Assembly (NCBI GenBank): GCA_022695795.1
Contig: MU404066.1
Location: 372,001 to 436,000 of the forward strand
DNA: 64,000 bases
Reading direction: 5' to 3'
Source: Biscogniauxia marginata
Taxonomy: Eukaryota; Ascomycota; Sordariomycetes; Xylariales; Xylariaceae
The notes beneath the pieces are model-generated. The model was not told the origin of the DNA. It saw only the letters and a program-made list of their open reading frames with translations, and made no database searches. Shown here in pieces: positions 11,387 through 24,700 of this stretch. Within the stretch, counting starts at the first letter, position 1. Every line of letters starts with the position of its first letter. A program made the position numbers and the translations under genes.

Positions 11387-13141
11387 CTAACGGTACCCCC
11401 GTCCCCGCCTGGCACCGTGGAGGCTATCGTCGACCTCTATATAGTGAGGCGCCTCATACCTAATCCCGTACTCGCCACCGCCGCCGCCGCCGCGACGCGG
11501 CCTCCTCGCCTCCCGCGGGAACGACGACAGCGACGACGACCCGGACCCGGACTCGGCGAACGGGTCCCCGCTCATGATGGAGCCGTGGAGCGGGTGCGGG
11601 TGCGGGTACTCGAACTCCCTGCGCCGGCGCCGACGGCCCGCCGTCTCCCTCCCCCCGTGGCGCCGGAGCTCCGCGTCGTAGTCGTCTGAGTCGTCGAGGG
11701 ACAAGTGCGCGAACCGCGGTATGTTACCGCCGCCCGGGTAGTCGTCGTCGATGACTAGGTCCCGCCGGTAGTGCAGGTCCGCGGGGTTGATCGGGACCTG
11801 GTGCGCCCTCGTGAACCGCGGCGGCGGTGGCCGGCGGCCTCCCATCTCCCCGTGCCGCATTCCCTCGAGGTAGGCCCGCTCCAAGTTGCAGTCGGAAAGC
11901 GTCGGGGGAGGCGGAGGCGGAGGCGGCGGGGGAGGCGACATCGGCATCGGTCTGCCGCCGAGGATGTGGTGTTGCCACGCGCAGTTCCGCGAGGGGTCGA
12001 CGCCGTAGAATTCGGGCTTTTCCCTCCGCGGTCGGCCGCGGCGCCCATGATGCCCGTCCCGTGATCCTGATGATTGCGAGGTAGCCGGTGTTCCGCTGCT
12101 CTCGTCGGGTGATGAAAAGACCGCATCGGGTTCCGACTCGCTCTCCTCCGTCAAGACTATAACCCCATTCTCCTTATTCTTTCCATCGTGATGACCCCGG
12201 TGGTCTCCTTTGCCTCCTTTGCCTCCTTTGCCTCCGTGGGCTGGTGGGCCTCCAGGACCTACGGGGCCCGGACCACCTGGCCTAGATCTAGGAGGGCCTC
12301 CCGGTCCACCTCCCTGAGGTGGGCCACCTGCTGGCGGCGGGGGCGGCGGTCGTGGTTGATTTGGGGGTGGCTGTGGTGCCGGGGTTTGACCTGCAGAAGC
12401 CATTCTCCGCCTATTCGCCCACAACGTCGGGATATGTGCCTCGGGTCGCGGGATGCGTTTGAAGTACGTAGTGAGAGAGATTCTCTCATAAGTCTTCTTT
12501 TTCTTCTTGGAGCTTCGATGTCCACACGGTTTCGGCCGTCTCTTCGACAAAGAGCAATGCTTCCGAGGGACTGCGCACTGGCACTGGGGCACTCTAGTCA
12601 CTGTGCATGTATCGATCGCCTTGAGTTGATGTTCAATCTGGGCTAGGACCCATTGGAAATTCATCAGATCAGGGTCGGTAGACGCCAGCTGTTGCTGGGC
12701 CTTATCGATCTGACGCTGAAGAGCAAGAGACAAACTATTCCTCTTCACTACGAGCGACTGCGAGTGTCTGTCCAGGTACCGAATCCTCCGGGCCGTCTCC
12801 TTCTGGCTCATGGTTCGAACCTGAGATCGGATGGCTTTGTCCCAAGTGGGCCTTAGAGGTTGGCCATCGTCGTCGTATTCCCTCTCGGGCATTTTTTCGA
12901 ATCGGTAGATTACATACTCAGTAAGCTGATCCGCCATGTCGGCTTCAGATAGAAAGTCCTGGCGAACATCCACGACCTGGATGGCCGGGCCCCCGCGCAT
13001 ATCCACGGGGAGAATTCCCCTTGATGGGGCCGGAGGAAACCGTCCGGGTCCGGCATGCTGAGCACCGGGGCCCGAAGGATGTTGCGGAGGCCGGGATCCA
13101 CCCTGCCCACCTGCATTGAGTTGGATGAATGGTTCCTCCAT
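11387..13141 (-). CDS. Unknown Pro/Gly-rich, largely disordered protein (584 aa)
   Basis: One uninterrupted frame with a clear ATG and a TAG stop at 11387-11389. I do not recognise the family. Residues 1-50 are Gly/Pro-rich. Residues about 60-190 look folded and helical (DMADQLTEYVIYRFEKMPE, then RIRYLDRHSQSLVVKRNSLS, then FQWVLAQIEHQLKAIDTCTV) and are the best candidate for a domain. A basic KKKKK patch follows near 215. From about 245 onward there is a poly-Pro tract, GGKGGKGGKG, an acidic LTEESESEPD stretch, an 11-proline run and an Arg/Gly-rich end. This suggests a nuclear or RNA/chromatin-associated scaffold, but that is inference from composition only. The 3' half is strongly GC-rich, which creates long antisense open frames that are not genes. 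An intron inside is possible but not required. Confidence 0.65.
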   Translation of the reverse strand: MEEPFIQLNAGGQGGSRPPQHPSGPGAQHAGPGRFPPAPSRGILPVDMRGGPAIQVVDVRQDFLSEADMADQLTEYVIYRFEKMPEREYDDDGQPLRPTWDKAIRSQVRTMSQKETARRIRYLDRHSQSLVVKRNSLSLALQRQIDKAQQQLASTDPDLMNFQWVLAQIEHQLKAIDTCTVTRVPQCQCAVPRKHCSLSKRRPKPCGHRSSKKKKKTYERISLTTYFKRIPRPEAHIPTLWANRRRMASAGQTPAPQPPPNQPRPPPPPPAGGPPQGGGPGGPPRSRPGGPGPVGPGGPPAHGGKGGKGGKGDHRGHHDGKNKENGVIVLTEESESEPDAVFSSPDESSGTPATSQSSGSRDGHHGRRGRPRREKPEFYGVDPSRNCAWQHHILGGRPMPMSPPPPPPPPPPPTLSDCNLERAYLEGMRHGEMGGRRPPPPRFTRAHQVPINPADLHYRRDLVIDDDYPGGGNIPRFAHLSLDDSDDYDAELRRHGGRETAGRRRRRREFEYPHPHPLHGSIMSGDPFAESGSGSSSLSSFPREARRPRRGGGGGGEYGIRYEAPHYIEVDDSLHGARRGRGYR

Positions 13142-15160
13142 TGAGGCAGTGTTTTAATGATGATGTTGGAGATGAGGTGAGAAATTTGCCTCGGGCAATG
13201 AGGTTTAGAAGTGTAAGTTCCAAAATGGTCGGCCAAGTGAAAGGCAGCTCTTTATGTGATAGACTTGCACACTCCCTAGCCCCTTTCGCAGAATCTGGTA
13301 AGAGGGTGATACTTGAACGTCAGGTGAGAGCACGGCATATACTATTGCATCGACATGGTGTGGACGGGGGAGGCCGTGGGCTTATTGAATGAGGCGGAGC
13401 TCGACGAAATGTGTTATAGCTGCAGACAGCCTCAAAAGACCACAAGATTCGGCATCATTGCCGATAACATCCCCGACAACCTCTCTGGCCGAGCTTCAAT
13501 ACAGCTCGCAATCATTGGACAGGTTTATTTTATACATCTCACCTCCATATGCAGCAGTAGTACCATGTCGCCCGTCGTGTAAGGCAATTAATTGTTCTTC
13601 GCCCCATATGCATAATGTCTCCCGTAGTGGCACGACAGATCCCAAATTGGTGACCGTCTTGAAGATTATGATCCCAGACCTACTAGAGTTGGCAAGGACA
13701 AGAACTTTCTTGCGCCGTATATGGTTCGCGAACAATATCAGGCAATCGTTTGCCTGCCTGCCGAGAATCAGGTCTCTCCAGCTCGATGGTGTCAGCTGGT
13801 TAGCCCACGGCATGAACAATATGCAAGGCCTCGTTCTTCTTTCGCCTGCCTTACAAGCAGGATATGACGCCTTGTTCTTGGCACCCCTAAATGATTTTCA
13901 ATATTGACGACGCAAGATTCCCCTCCGACCTCTTTTGAAGTCCAGAAACTTCTCCAATTGCACCATGCCCATAGTCAACTATGTTCCTCAATGCATCCAA
14001 TTGCTTATAATGTGTTTGATAACGCCTACACTGTGGCATTCTCAGCAGAAGAAATCAAGATTACGAGTTCATGCAGGCTCGGTCTAGCTATAGATATATA
14101 TATGTAAGGTAGGCATTAGCGTCGGTGTCATGATCCTCCTCCTCCTCATCACCACCCGGCGCAAGGTTAAATTGCATCGGTTGGTCTAAGCAGACAGGAA
14201 CCTCCCATTTCGTTATGTCCCGAGTTATCATGCAGCCCATCTACATATAACCTCTTGCTTTACACGTCACCGGGTCACCTTTGAGGAAGAATCATGCATG
14301 CAAGGTGAAACTATGTGGTTGTGTTACGTCACAGCTATCTGCTTCCCAGCATCTATCCTCCGTCTTATGCAACAGATATTCGAGACCCATTTCGATCCAG
14401 ACGGTAGACCGAGGTCTCGCTCCAGCCGGGCGAGCCTGGCTGCTTACGATGATCTTCGTTCTACATACACACACATCCCTTTCCTGTCTGCGCTGGACAA
14501 TGCAAACATGAAACATGGGGAGGGGCTGGTAGACGTGGTTGTATGCGTTATTTCTTTATCGATGAGGATCTACGCTCTATATTACTGTCGCAGTGCATAC
14601 GTCGCAATAGCGATGGCAGTCCGGGGTGGTGGTTATGTATTGCTACTGCTGCCACGACGAGCGCGCCCATTGGATCCCTGGATTCTTCACCGTCTCGATG
14701 TGATATCGCTCTCTTCATCGAGGGCCAATTTGCTTAATTCATCTCTTTGACGATGGCTTTCGGCTCTGTTTTCCCGAGCGATCGAGCAAGCAAGCAAGCC
14801 TCGAGCTCGTTCCTTACCCCCACGCTGGCCGTCTCACTCCCCTTCCCCTTTTACCAAGTTACCACTGCTTGCATACCTACTTAACCTTGCTCGCTTGCCC
14901 GAGTTCGTAACTGCAGGAAGGTAAACTCTGATTTGCCCGCAGATCCGCCTCCGTACGGCAGCCAATGGGCCAGCCATCATATCGGCTACTGTTGCTAAGT
15001 ATTGATCCTTCACCGCACATACGATCGGATGATGTTGAGAGGATCTAGTTAGTCAATTGGATTTATTTTCCACCCCGCTCTTAGATCTACGGGTACGGCA
15101 AGGTTGTTGTTCCAAGGGGTTTCGGTCTCGGGCCTGGACCGATCCTCACTGAAGACAGTT

Positions 15161-15177
15161 CCCCCCCCCCCCCCCCC
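15161..15177. repeat. 17-base C homopolymer
   Basis: Seen directly. A run this long is prone to assembly or sequencing length error. Confidence 0.85.
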
Positions 15178-15900
15178 TCCCCCTTTTCTCTTCTCTCCAC
15201 GTTCACCGGGCGTTTTTGTTCTAACGATGTTCGGCACTCGGGAAGGGTAGCTGACTGAGACTAGAAAGCCGAAAATAAAATTAAAACATCAAGCATAATC
15301 AACAGACAACTATAGGCTAGTTAGTTATTATTTGATAGAACCTCCGATGTCTCCCCTCCCCCCCTATTTTAGGATAACATATATTTCTAAACCATCTCAG
15401 CCTGACTAGCAACACTCTCTAATGCATATATGACATACATATACGTACATAAGTAGTTTTTCTTATCTAGGCCAATCCTATCTATCCGTCGACATATGCC
15501 TCCTTACTTGCCTACATGTTACACACGCATGCGTCTGTCTGCCCTCCCGCCTGCTCGCACAGAAGACATACATTGTTCACTTCACTGCGCACTAGTTATA
15601 CATTAGCAGGCGGGTCAAACAGTCGAACGAACGAAGGGCCTGTGGGACAGCGGGCAGAGCCGCAACATTCGAGGCAAAACGAAGGGTGAAATTCTTCACC
15701 GCTTCCCGTTTGCTTTTTGGGGAAGTCAGGTCATTGGTCAGTTATTCGGCAGTATAGTATTTGTGAGTGGGGAAGGGTGTTAAGTGAGTTGCTGCACTTT
15801 GTATGTATGCATGCATGTACGTCAGCAACTACGTAGAATTAGAGAAATAAAATCCCGGAGATCTGAGACACTGGTGGTAGTGTATGTAAGTGTATGTAAG

Positions 15901-15981
15901 TGTGTGTGTGTATGTATGTATGTATGTATGTATGTATGTATGTATGTATGTGTACGTGTACGTGTACGTATATGCATGTAT
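15901..15981. repeat. (GT)n-(GTAT)n-(GTAC)n compound microsatellite
   Basis: A GT run passes into about ten GTAT units and then GTAC-like units. It is preceded by two copies of GTGTATGTAA. Seen directly. Confidence 0.9.
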
Positions 15982-18099
15982 GTGAGCCTCCATACGATGA
16001 GCAATGTAAGTAAGCAGTCTGCTGTGCTCTCTCTAATCCCTACATCGTGGCTGCGGGAGGTGGGGAGTAGGTAAAAGCTCTAGAATTGAGGCTAGTGCAT
16101 TAGGAGATTTTGTTTATTTGGTTGCCTTGTTACTCTGCGTAGAGACTATAAGTATGTCTTGGTCGTGCGTAAAGGGAAAGGAGGGGGTGGCTTACATTTT
16201 CCAAGTGAACCATGATAAAAGTCGTGTCCGGAGGAAAGAAGAGGATTCTACGTCATACAAGGTCTCTATATCTCTATCTCTGTCATCGATTTTGAAATTC
16301 CCATCTAGTATTTAAAGGGGGGGGTTAACGTCTGTAAGCACCTACCTACACATCTGGGAAAGGTATAGAGCCAAGACCTTGATAAGTGAGCCGCGGTAAC
16401 ACCACGCCCAACGTACACAACAACCAAGGTATTTAGACTAATACAAGAATTCTACCTGCAAGATACCTAGCTTACAGAGCTCCCCCACGCCTTCGTGACC
16501 AACGTGACTATTCTTCATTTTGACACCAGTGGGGCGGTTTCATGCAGATACCCGCAGTGTCTCTGTCAACCAGGCGGGTGCTTGCTTCTCTCACTTACTT
16601 TTTCTTTTTTCGAGTTGTCACTTGTGAGTTATAATACGTATCATTCACAACACAGTGTTTTAAATACCGAATCTCCGGTCACGAGGACGATGTCTCAAGT
16701 TGTACGTCTGCCGGACAGGGGGAGAAGTGCACACCACACATATTAGCTATGCTATGCTGGCGGCGGATGAATCAACGATTACCGATGATGATATAATAAA
16801 TCTATTGGCTTTTCATCAGAAAGCCGATCATATGTGTGGCAAATTAGTTTGTTTTACACGTTGGACATGATGATGTCTGAGTGGGCAGGCACAGTGAATT
16901 TGATACCTAGGGCTCGAGGCCATTTCCTAGAATGCTAGGTTGGATTGCATTGCTGAGAGAAATTACAGACATACATATTAAATGTTTTTTAAAATAAAAT
17001 AAAAATGGAGAAGAAACACCCTCTAATATGGAATCTTGTTGAGGAGTTGAGATTAGACGCCATCGCTAAGTCGACACGCCTTATCATTACCTCAAGATAC
17101 GTACTACGCGAGAGTGTTTACAGAATATTTCACACTAGAGCGATAATTATTGGTTACAAACCAGAAAAACCAGAAAATAAAAAAAAAACTCCAGAAAGCT
17201 CCGTGGGAACTGTTTCGGGGGTGACCCGAGAAAATACGCGACGAGTAAGCGAAACTAAAGTAGGTATATCTCGAATAAAGCCCGTCGGTTGCGTATTTTA
17301 CATCTCGTGGCCCTTTCACCACCCCCACTTAACCCCCTTAACTAGAGCTATAATTTAGCAAAGAAATTCAACGTTGCTAGGTTGGTACGACTATTATGCT
17401 TAGCTTATTCTTTTTTTGTGCATGTGTATGTGTATCGATATTGCCACGTGCTATGAGCCGCGTGATACTAAAGCTAAAGCTCTTTGTGTGCCGGAGGACG
17501 AGTATACTGGAGAATAGACGTTGGGACCTAAACGACGGCCCCTCCGCTATCTGGTGTAGCTTATACCCTTTAGGCTTGTACGCACAAACTGTAACAAAAA
17601 GAGCGGTGGCCGCCAGACTCCGACTTACGAGCTGTGGCCGCTTGCATCACGCGTTTGGTTGATCGGCTGGTTGGTGTATAGTTATTCGTTTGCTATATAA
17701 TATGAGTTAGCGGTTAGTCGACTTCTTGAGTACAACTAGTTTGGTCGATCTATTTGAAATACTTAATCATTTTGTCAGGAATTATTGTTAGGAATTATAA
17801 GTGGTGCTGTTTATATTCGTGCTCGACCAAATGGTATGATTAACTGATGATCGGGCCGTCCATCGACAGGATGTTTCTCGTGGTATTTTGTATGTACGTA
17901 CCCAGTCATAGTGCTGATAAATACTTTAGTCAAAATTATATCTGTGTTCTATATGGTAATAGCCTAAGTAATTGCTTAACAAAAAAAATCGAATAAATGA
18001 AGCCTTGTTGATGGGTTGTTAGGAATTCGTAACCCTTTATTAGTTATGATTGTTGAAATATGGGGCTATGCCCCCTGCTATACAGTCCTAATGGCCTCC

Positions 18100-18157
18100 T
18101 ATAGACTCTTGGACTAATACACTTCATCTTATCCTCATATATTCGTCTCATCTCAAT
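18100..18157. repeat. Diverged dispersed repeat, copy A
   Basis: The segment aligns by eye with 27295-27353. Shared blocks are TATAGACTC, CTAATACACTTCATC and TTCGTC, in the same order and nearly the same spacing. Differences are mostly single-base changes plus small indels. Likely a fragment of an old interspersed element. Confidence 0.55.
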
Positions 18158-20144
18158 AGTGATATACCTATGTGGCTTACAGCCCGGGCAACCAGTAGGA
18201 CACAGCCCAGATATGTATTTCCGTTTAAACAACCTCCATACTGTAACTAGAAAGTCGAAGTAAAAGGGGGCTTATAGAATACCACAGCGCGAAGGATCGG
18301 GATCTTGTCTTCATAGCATAGACCTCAATATTTCATGACTGTGTGGCGATTTGATATTAGAAATGATGTGAGGATTCAATATTCTCTGTCTAGTAGAAGC
18401 CTGTATTAAGGTTGAGAATGAGACTAGACGGCATTTAATGAGTTGCGTTTAAATATCTGTTACAAAGGATATATGGTAGGTAAACTGACATAGGTTGAGT
18501 CCGTTGATGTGAGTAGTACTAAGATATGTAGGCAAATCCTCTAAACATTCTAGTGACTGTCATTCTTTCTATGCTCTCCATCCTCTAGTCGGGTCCGATG
18601 GTGAATGAAGCAAAACAAAACAAAAACCAGCCGGGGTAATCAGCACTCATTGAATTAGATTAGTCGAAAGCTTAGGACTAGTTGCCGATGCTCCATAAGA
18701 AAATAAAGAAGAATACACCTTGAACGTGAGAGAGTAACCGTCATATGAATATGGAACTAGTTTTCTACCTCCCTGTCGCTGCGCTCGCTGAGACTCTCGT
18801 TTCCGTATATCATGAGGTGTCGGTGCATTATGCAATGTCACCAATTATACCATCACACTACCATGGCCAGAGAGTGCTAGTTTTGATTTATGACTTCGAG
18901 TGACTGATTCCATGGTGTGCATGAAAAGACCTGAGAGTTCCAGTCATCTTCTGCACGGGGGTTATGCCCATATTTATCGCCCAGCCTCATCTCTGCAGAA
19001 TTCGGGCATAGGGAAATCCTACCCTCCAGCGTCAGCAATAAGTGTGAAGAACGGTCATATATTGTACCCGAAGGAATATCGAACTTATATTAGACGTGAC
19101 GCAAATGTCCCGATTAGCTCCTCAACAAGCTAAGACAACCACAGTATTAGACTAGAAGTGTTGGTTTATAGGGAAAAAGTGGGTGCGCCTTAGCTTAGTG
19201 AGGCTTATATTTCAACAGGAAGAAGTCAAGGACCTAAACACTGGTTGTAAAGACCGACAATATTCCAGCTAATGATTATTAATGAAAGCTAATGAATGCC
19301 TACCGAGCTACACTGACAAGCATCGTAATTTCAAGAAGTTGAGTTTACCGCTATCGGCTCACGCCTCTTCAGCGAGGGAATAGAAAACTCGGTACCAACA
19401 CTAGACCGCCGAAGTCAGGGTAAAATGTCTGTTATCACAACTTAATCATCACTCACCTTTTCGAACGGGCCCGGTCTTCCATCCGACAGACACCGCATTG
19501 CTTTTACCTCTTATTGATATTTTATTAGTCTGATATCTTCATCCGCAGTAACAAGTCAGCAGGGGATTATTTTCTGATCAAGAACGAGTATGACGGAACT
19601 GAATGACGGTCTTGTCAGTTCCTCTAACTAAGGGGTGCCGAGGTAAAGCGAGGATAGGAACCCGAATGGGAAATACACACATCTCCTAAATTAGAGGTAA
19701 ACCTTGAATGATCAGATACACTAAGCATTCCGCCTATTTGCGGTAACTGGTAGCGAGATAAAAATAACCCCGATCGTCTCCCGGATAATATGCAAGTATG
19801 GCATCATTTTCGCGTAATAAGGTGGTAAAGTAACAGTGATACAGAACAGGCAGTTGGGAACCTAGTCGATTACCATAAATAGCGAACCCTATCTCTCTCT
19901 CTCTCTCTCTATCTAGATACATTTGACTACAACTCACAACACACCCTTTATCGACGACGCTACCCCCCATATATACAAGGTCGTCGTAACCACTTCATGC
20001 TAATAACCAAGAGTAAAATATAGAGAAAAGAAAAATATGCATCACAGTATAATACCTCCCCTCCAATACCCTCCCGCGAGAGTAATTATAAACAGGTAAT
20101 TATTCGTTCCATATCGTTCAAGTAAGTCGTTCCTTCATCAAAAC

Positions 20145-21635
<1,491 letters not shown>

Positions 21636-21780
21636 CTTGAAAGACTGGTAGTGAAGATGAAGTTTGAGCTTTAAACTTAGACTGGTTACTCGGATAGATA
21701 TCCTCTCTTAACGATGGACTTATTGAGAGTGCGTGTGGGAGTGAATGAAGAAAGGCCGATGATAGATGGGAGGATAATGC

Positions 21781-21792
21781 CTTTTATAAAAG
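21781..21792 (-). promoter_or_regulatory. Candidate TATA box of the subtilisin gene
   Basis: The minus strand reads CTTTTATAAAAG, a near-palindromic TATA element about 150 bp upstream of the start codon. TATA-containing promoters are typical of inducible fungal genes, consistent with an extracellular protease. Position and match only; not tested. Confidence 0.45.
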
Positions 21793-24700
21793 CATTCTTG
21801 CCTCTTCTCTGGAGGGGCAAGCTATCATGCACCGTTTCCCATATCAGCTGCGAAGCCATAATGGAACCCATAGTCGCTGATCTTGACCCAAAGGCTGTTT
21901 GTTCTCCCGTCGAGGCAGCTGGTTTGACGAACTGGTGACCTGCGGGTCGTCCCCCCGTCTGTCTTCGAGAACAAATATGCAGACTCGGACAAGAGTGTCT
22001 AAGCAGTTGAAGATATTGCTGGTCGGCCAATCCGATCTCAAACTATCCCGCTGGTTACATGTTCGAGTGTCGATCACCGGCGCCACCTCCCGCAAACGGG
22101 TTGGTGTAGATAAAGTGTAGTTCTACTCATTTGTGAGAACACCTTCACGTCCTTCAATCAGGTGCCATATCAGGTCACCAGTGATGGGAACCTTGCGGGT
22201 ACGGGGGTGCCCTGTGCCAACTAGCCTAACGGCTCCTGGCTTGCGCTGTAGACCAGGAACATGGTGTCATCATGTTCGGGGTGCAGTAGCCTGGTAGATC
22301 TTGGGCCACTCGGATCTAATCAGCTGCCGTGAAATGAGCAGGGAGTATGGCATGGCCAATGACAGGACAGAGAGCTATAGAGGCCAAGCTTTGGGCGATG
22401 AAGTTGCTTTGCACGATGCCAAGCAATGATCAGCCCTGAGCTACCGGCACAGAACGGCCTTCCTTATCAGGACCTCTTCCTACGATATCAGGCTTTCGAG
22501 GTAATATCAGATGCCGGGGTTCACCGCCAAGCCTCGCAGACCGTGAACATTGATTTGCTCATATGGGCTCTCCTTCGGAAGTATCTGAGGGAGATGACGG
22601 GCTTGTCAAGCGACGCTGGGCTAGTCGAAGATGGAATGTGACTGTTTCATCGTAAACAACCTAGTCGCCATGGCCCCGACCCCCTGAACGGCTTGGGGAT
22701 TCTGGGAGTTGGGACAAACCGCGGCTCCTACACTTATCGGCGATTTTTGCGGCGCAATGTTAGCAATGCTTGCATGCATTTAATATCGATACTAACACGG
22801 CATATTATGGAGGGCCTGCTACGACTCGTCCTCTGGAGCCACGAGCTTATCTCAGCCCCCACACTACCCCGACTGATGCCGCTGCCTCTACGAATCTTGG
22901 CCTTCACGATGTCTATGATATCGGTGCACTTGACTTTCCCTACCCCGCGGCCGGACTGCGTCCTGGGGCCCATATTAGATAGGGGGGTGATTCCCTTCCA
23001 CCAATTCCCTTGCTCGATCTCTTTTCTTATTGCTTTGTGGTAGCCGAATTGTAAATCGCTCCCCTATATGGAAACCCAACGCTCAGAAATTACTTCGCTT
23101 GGTCTTCCTCACTATGGAAGGACCTCTCAGCTCTTGATGCCGGATGCCGGTCAGCGCCGTAAGCCACCAACCCTTTCTATATACCGACATCGAAATCTTG
23201 TTTCTTCGGCATTCCCTATCCTGGAGTTTGAGTGAGATCTCTGTTCCGAGTTGTCCGGCGTTTGAGGCGCTTGGTCAAACGAGAGCTGGGGGTGTGGTCG
23301 TGGGCCCCATATATGATCGTCGTTCCTATTCCCCCTTACCTTCCATGTCGAGATCGACGTGCTTGTGATACGCTGCTACGTAGAGAGCAACGGCCTGCTT
23401 GTAAACTGCGATATGTCCGAGTTGTCGCCCCCGTTGCCGGCCAGCGGTGCTGATGATCCAGCCGCCTGCGGCCCGACTTTGACCAAGAGCGGTCCGTGCC
23501 TCTTGTGTATGGAGGGGGTTCGTTACCCAACGAAGAAGGCCGCAGAACGACTTGTGGAAAGGTAAGACAGCGCGGCCTGCCGTTTTCACATGGCTACGAC
23601 GAGGTGCTTACACGACATTGTACCGCGAACTCCCGGAGTCCAACTTTAAGTGCGGATTTGGAAGCTTCTTTTTGTCTGCGGGTAACTATGTGTCATGGCA
23701 ATTATACGACTGCATGACTTCTATCTTCACCTTCGCCGGTTTCAGTCTCATGTCCTGCTGAGCTTGGTCATGACGGGTTGACGTCCCAAGACCCTGAAAG
23801 ATTCGTATACTAACGCGCCTTTCCTTACCGATCAACGAGAGTTAAGTATGGACTTAGCAGGTTACCTGGGCTGCAGATGGCTTACAACATTGTTGCAAGT
23901 ATCCGAACTCTCGTGATATTGGGCGTTGCCACCGTACGCTCATCAGGGATTAAGCGCCGGGTGCGGACCTGCAATTTTACCGCAGGTGTCTCGTCTGCTC
24001 CGCGGAAGCTGGGCGTCGTTGTTACGCCATGTAAATTCGAAAGACTTCGAGATCAACGACGACGACGACCGAACGGAATTGGAAGGTGCCAATCAAGTTG
24101 GAAGAAGGTATTTGCAAGTAAGGACGGCGATGGTGGGTAGTGGACAACGCTAAAGAATTGTTCTCGACTTCATGATATCCAATGATGTGTAGCCGCAGTT
24201 AGGCTAGACCGAAAGCTTTAGGTCTTGTCTTTTATTATTATCGACTAATACTTAAGCCTCGGCAGGAATGTTTCATAGGTCTTGGCTCATGTTGGGCCCT
24301 CCTCACTTCTCCTGAGTCCGACTTCATTCGATATTCTCATGCGAAAACAAAACTGTCGAATACGAGGCTAGACCTCAGGGCTATTTTTAGCAACCAAAAC
24401 GTTCACCTTTCGTCTTTTCTCACCGATGCATTGATCAGTAAGGGATATCCTGCATGGTGTTGGCTACATATGTTTGTGTAAGTGCTGGTGGCGCAGATAT
24501 TTGAAAAGTGGGCGAAGCCGGAACCTCCGCAGCGTAGGCATCGGGGGAAGGCAATCCTTGCGCGCAGTCTGTATTTCAAATGCGGCGTAGGGGCCCATCT
24601 ATGTCGGATTCAAAGGGGTGTTGTTTCTTGATGATAATATAGAGCGCGAAGATTCGAACGATTACCTACGGCCGTACGACTGCGGAATAAGACTCTGATT

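Larger units (their letters stand above)
13142..20144. other. Gene desert left of the subtilisin gene (about 7 kb)
   Basis: No intact gene was found. Open frames are short, overlap on both strands and have no recognisable motifs. Seen directly: a 17-base C run (15161-15177), a GT/GTAT array (15901-15981), moderately AT-rich stretches (about 16780-18000), a CT run (about 19890-19912), and one half of a diverged repeat pair (18100-18157). The sequence around 18017 begins TGTTAGGAATTC, which resembles the TG start of an LTR, but no matching end or target duplication was found. Old transposon remains are likely but unproven. Confidence 0.5.

Noticed and set aside
13389..13907. 172-codon plus-strand frame and an overlapping 107-codon minus-strand frame
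   Set aside because: Neither has a recognisable motif, and both overlap in a stretch without splice or promoter support. The minus-strand frame is open for over 130 codons and is the better of the two, but still unsupported.
17005..17358. 117-codon plus-strand frame in the left desert
   Set aside because: Lys/Thr-rich composition from AT-rich sequence, overlapping an equally long antisense frame, with no motif.
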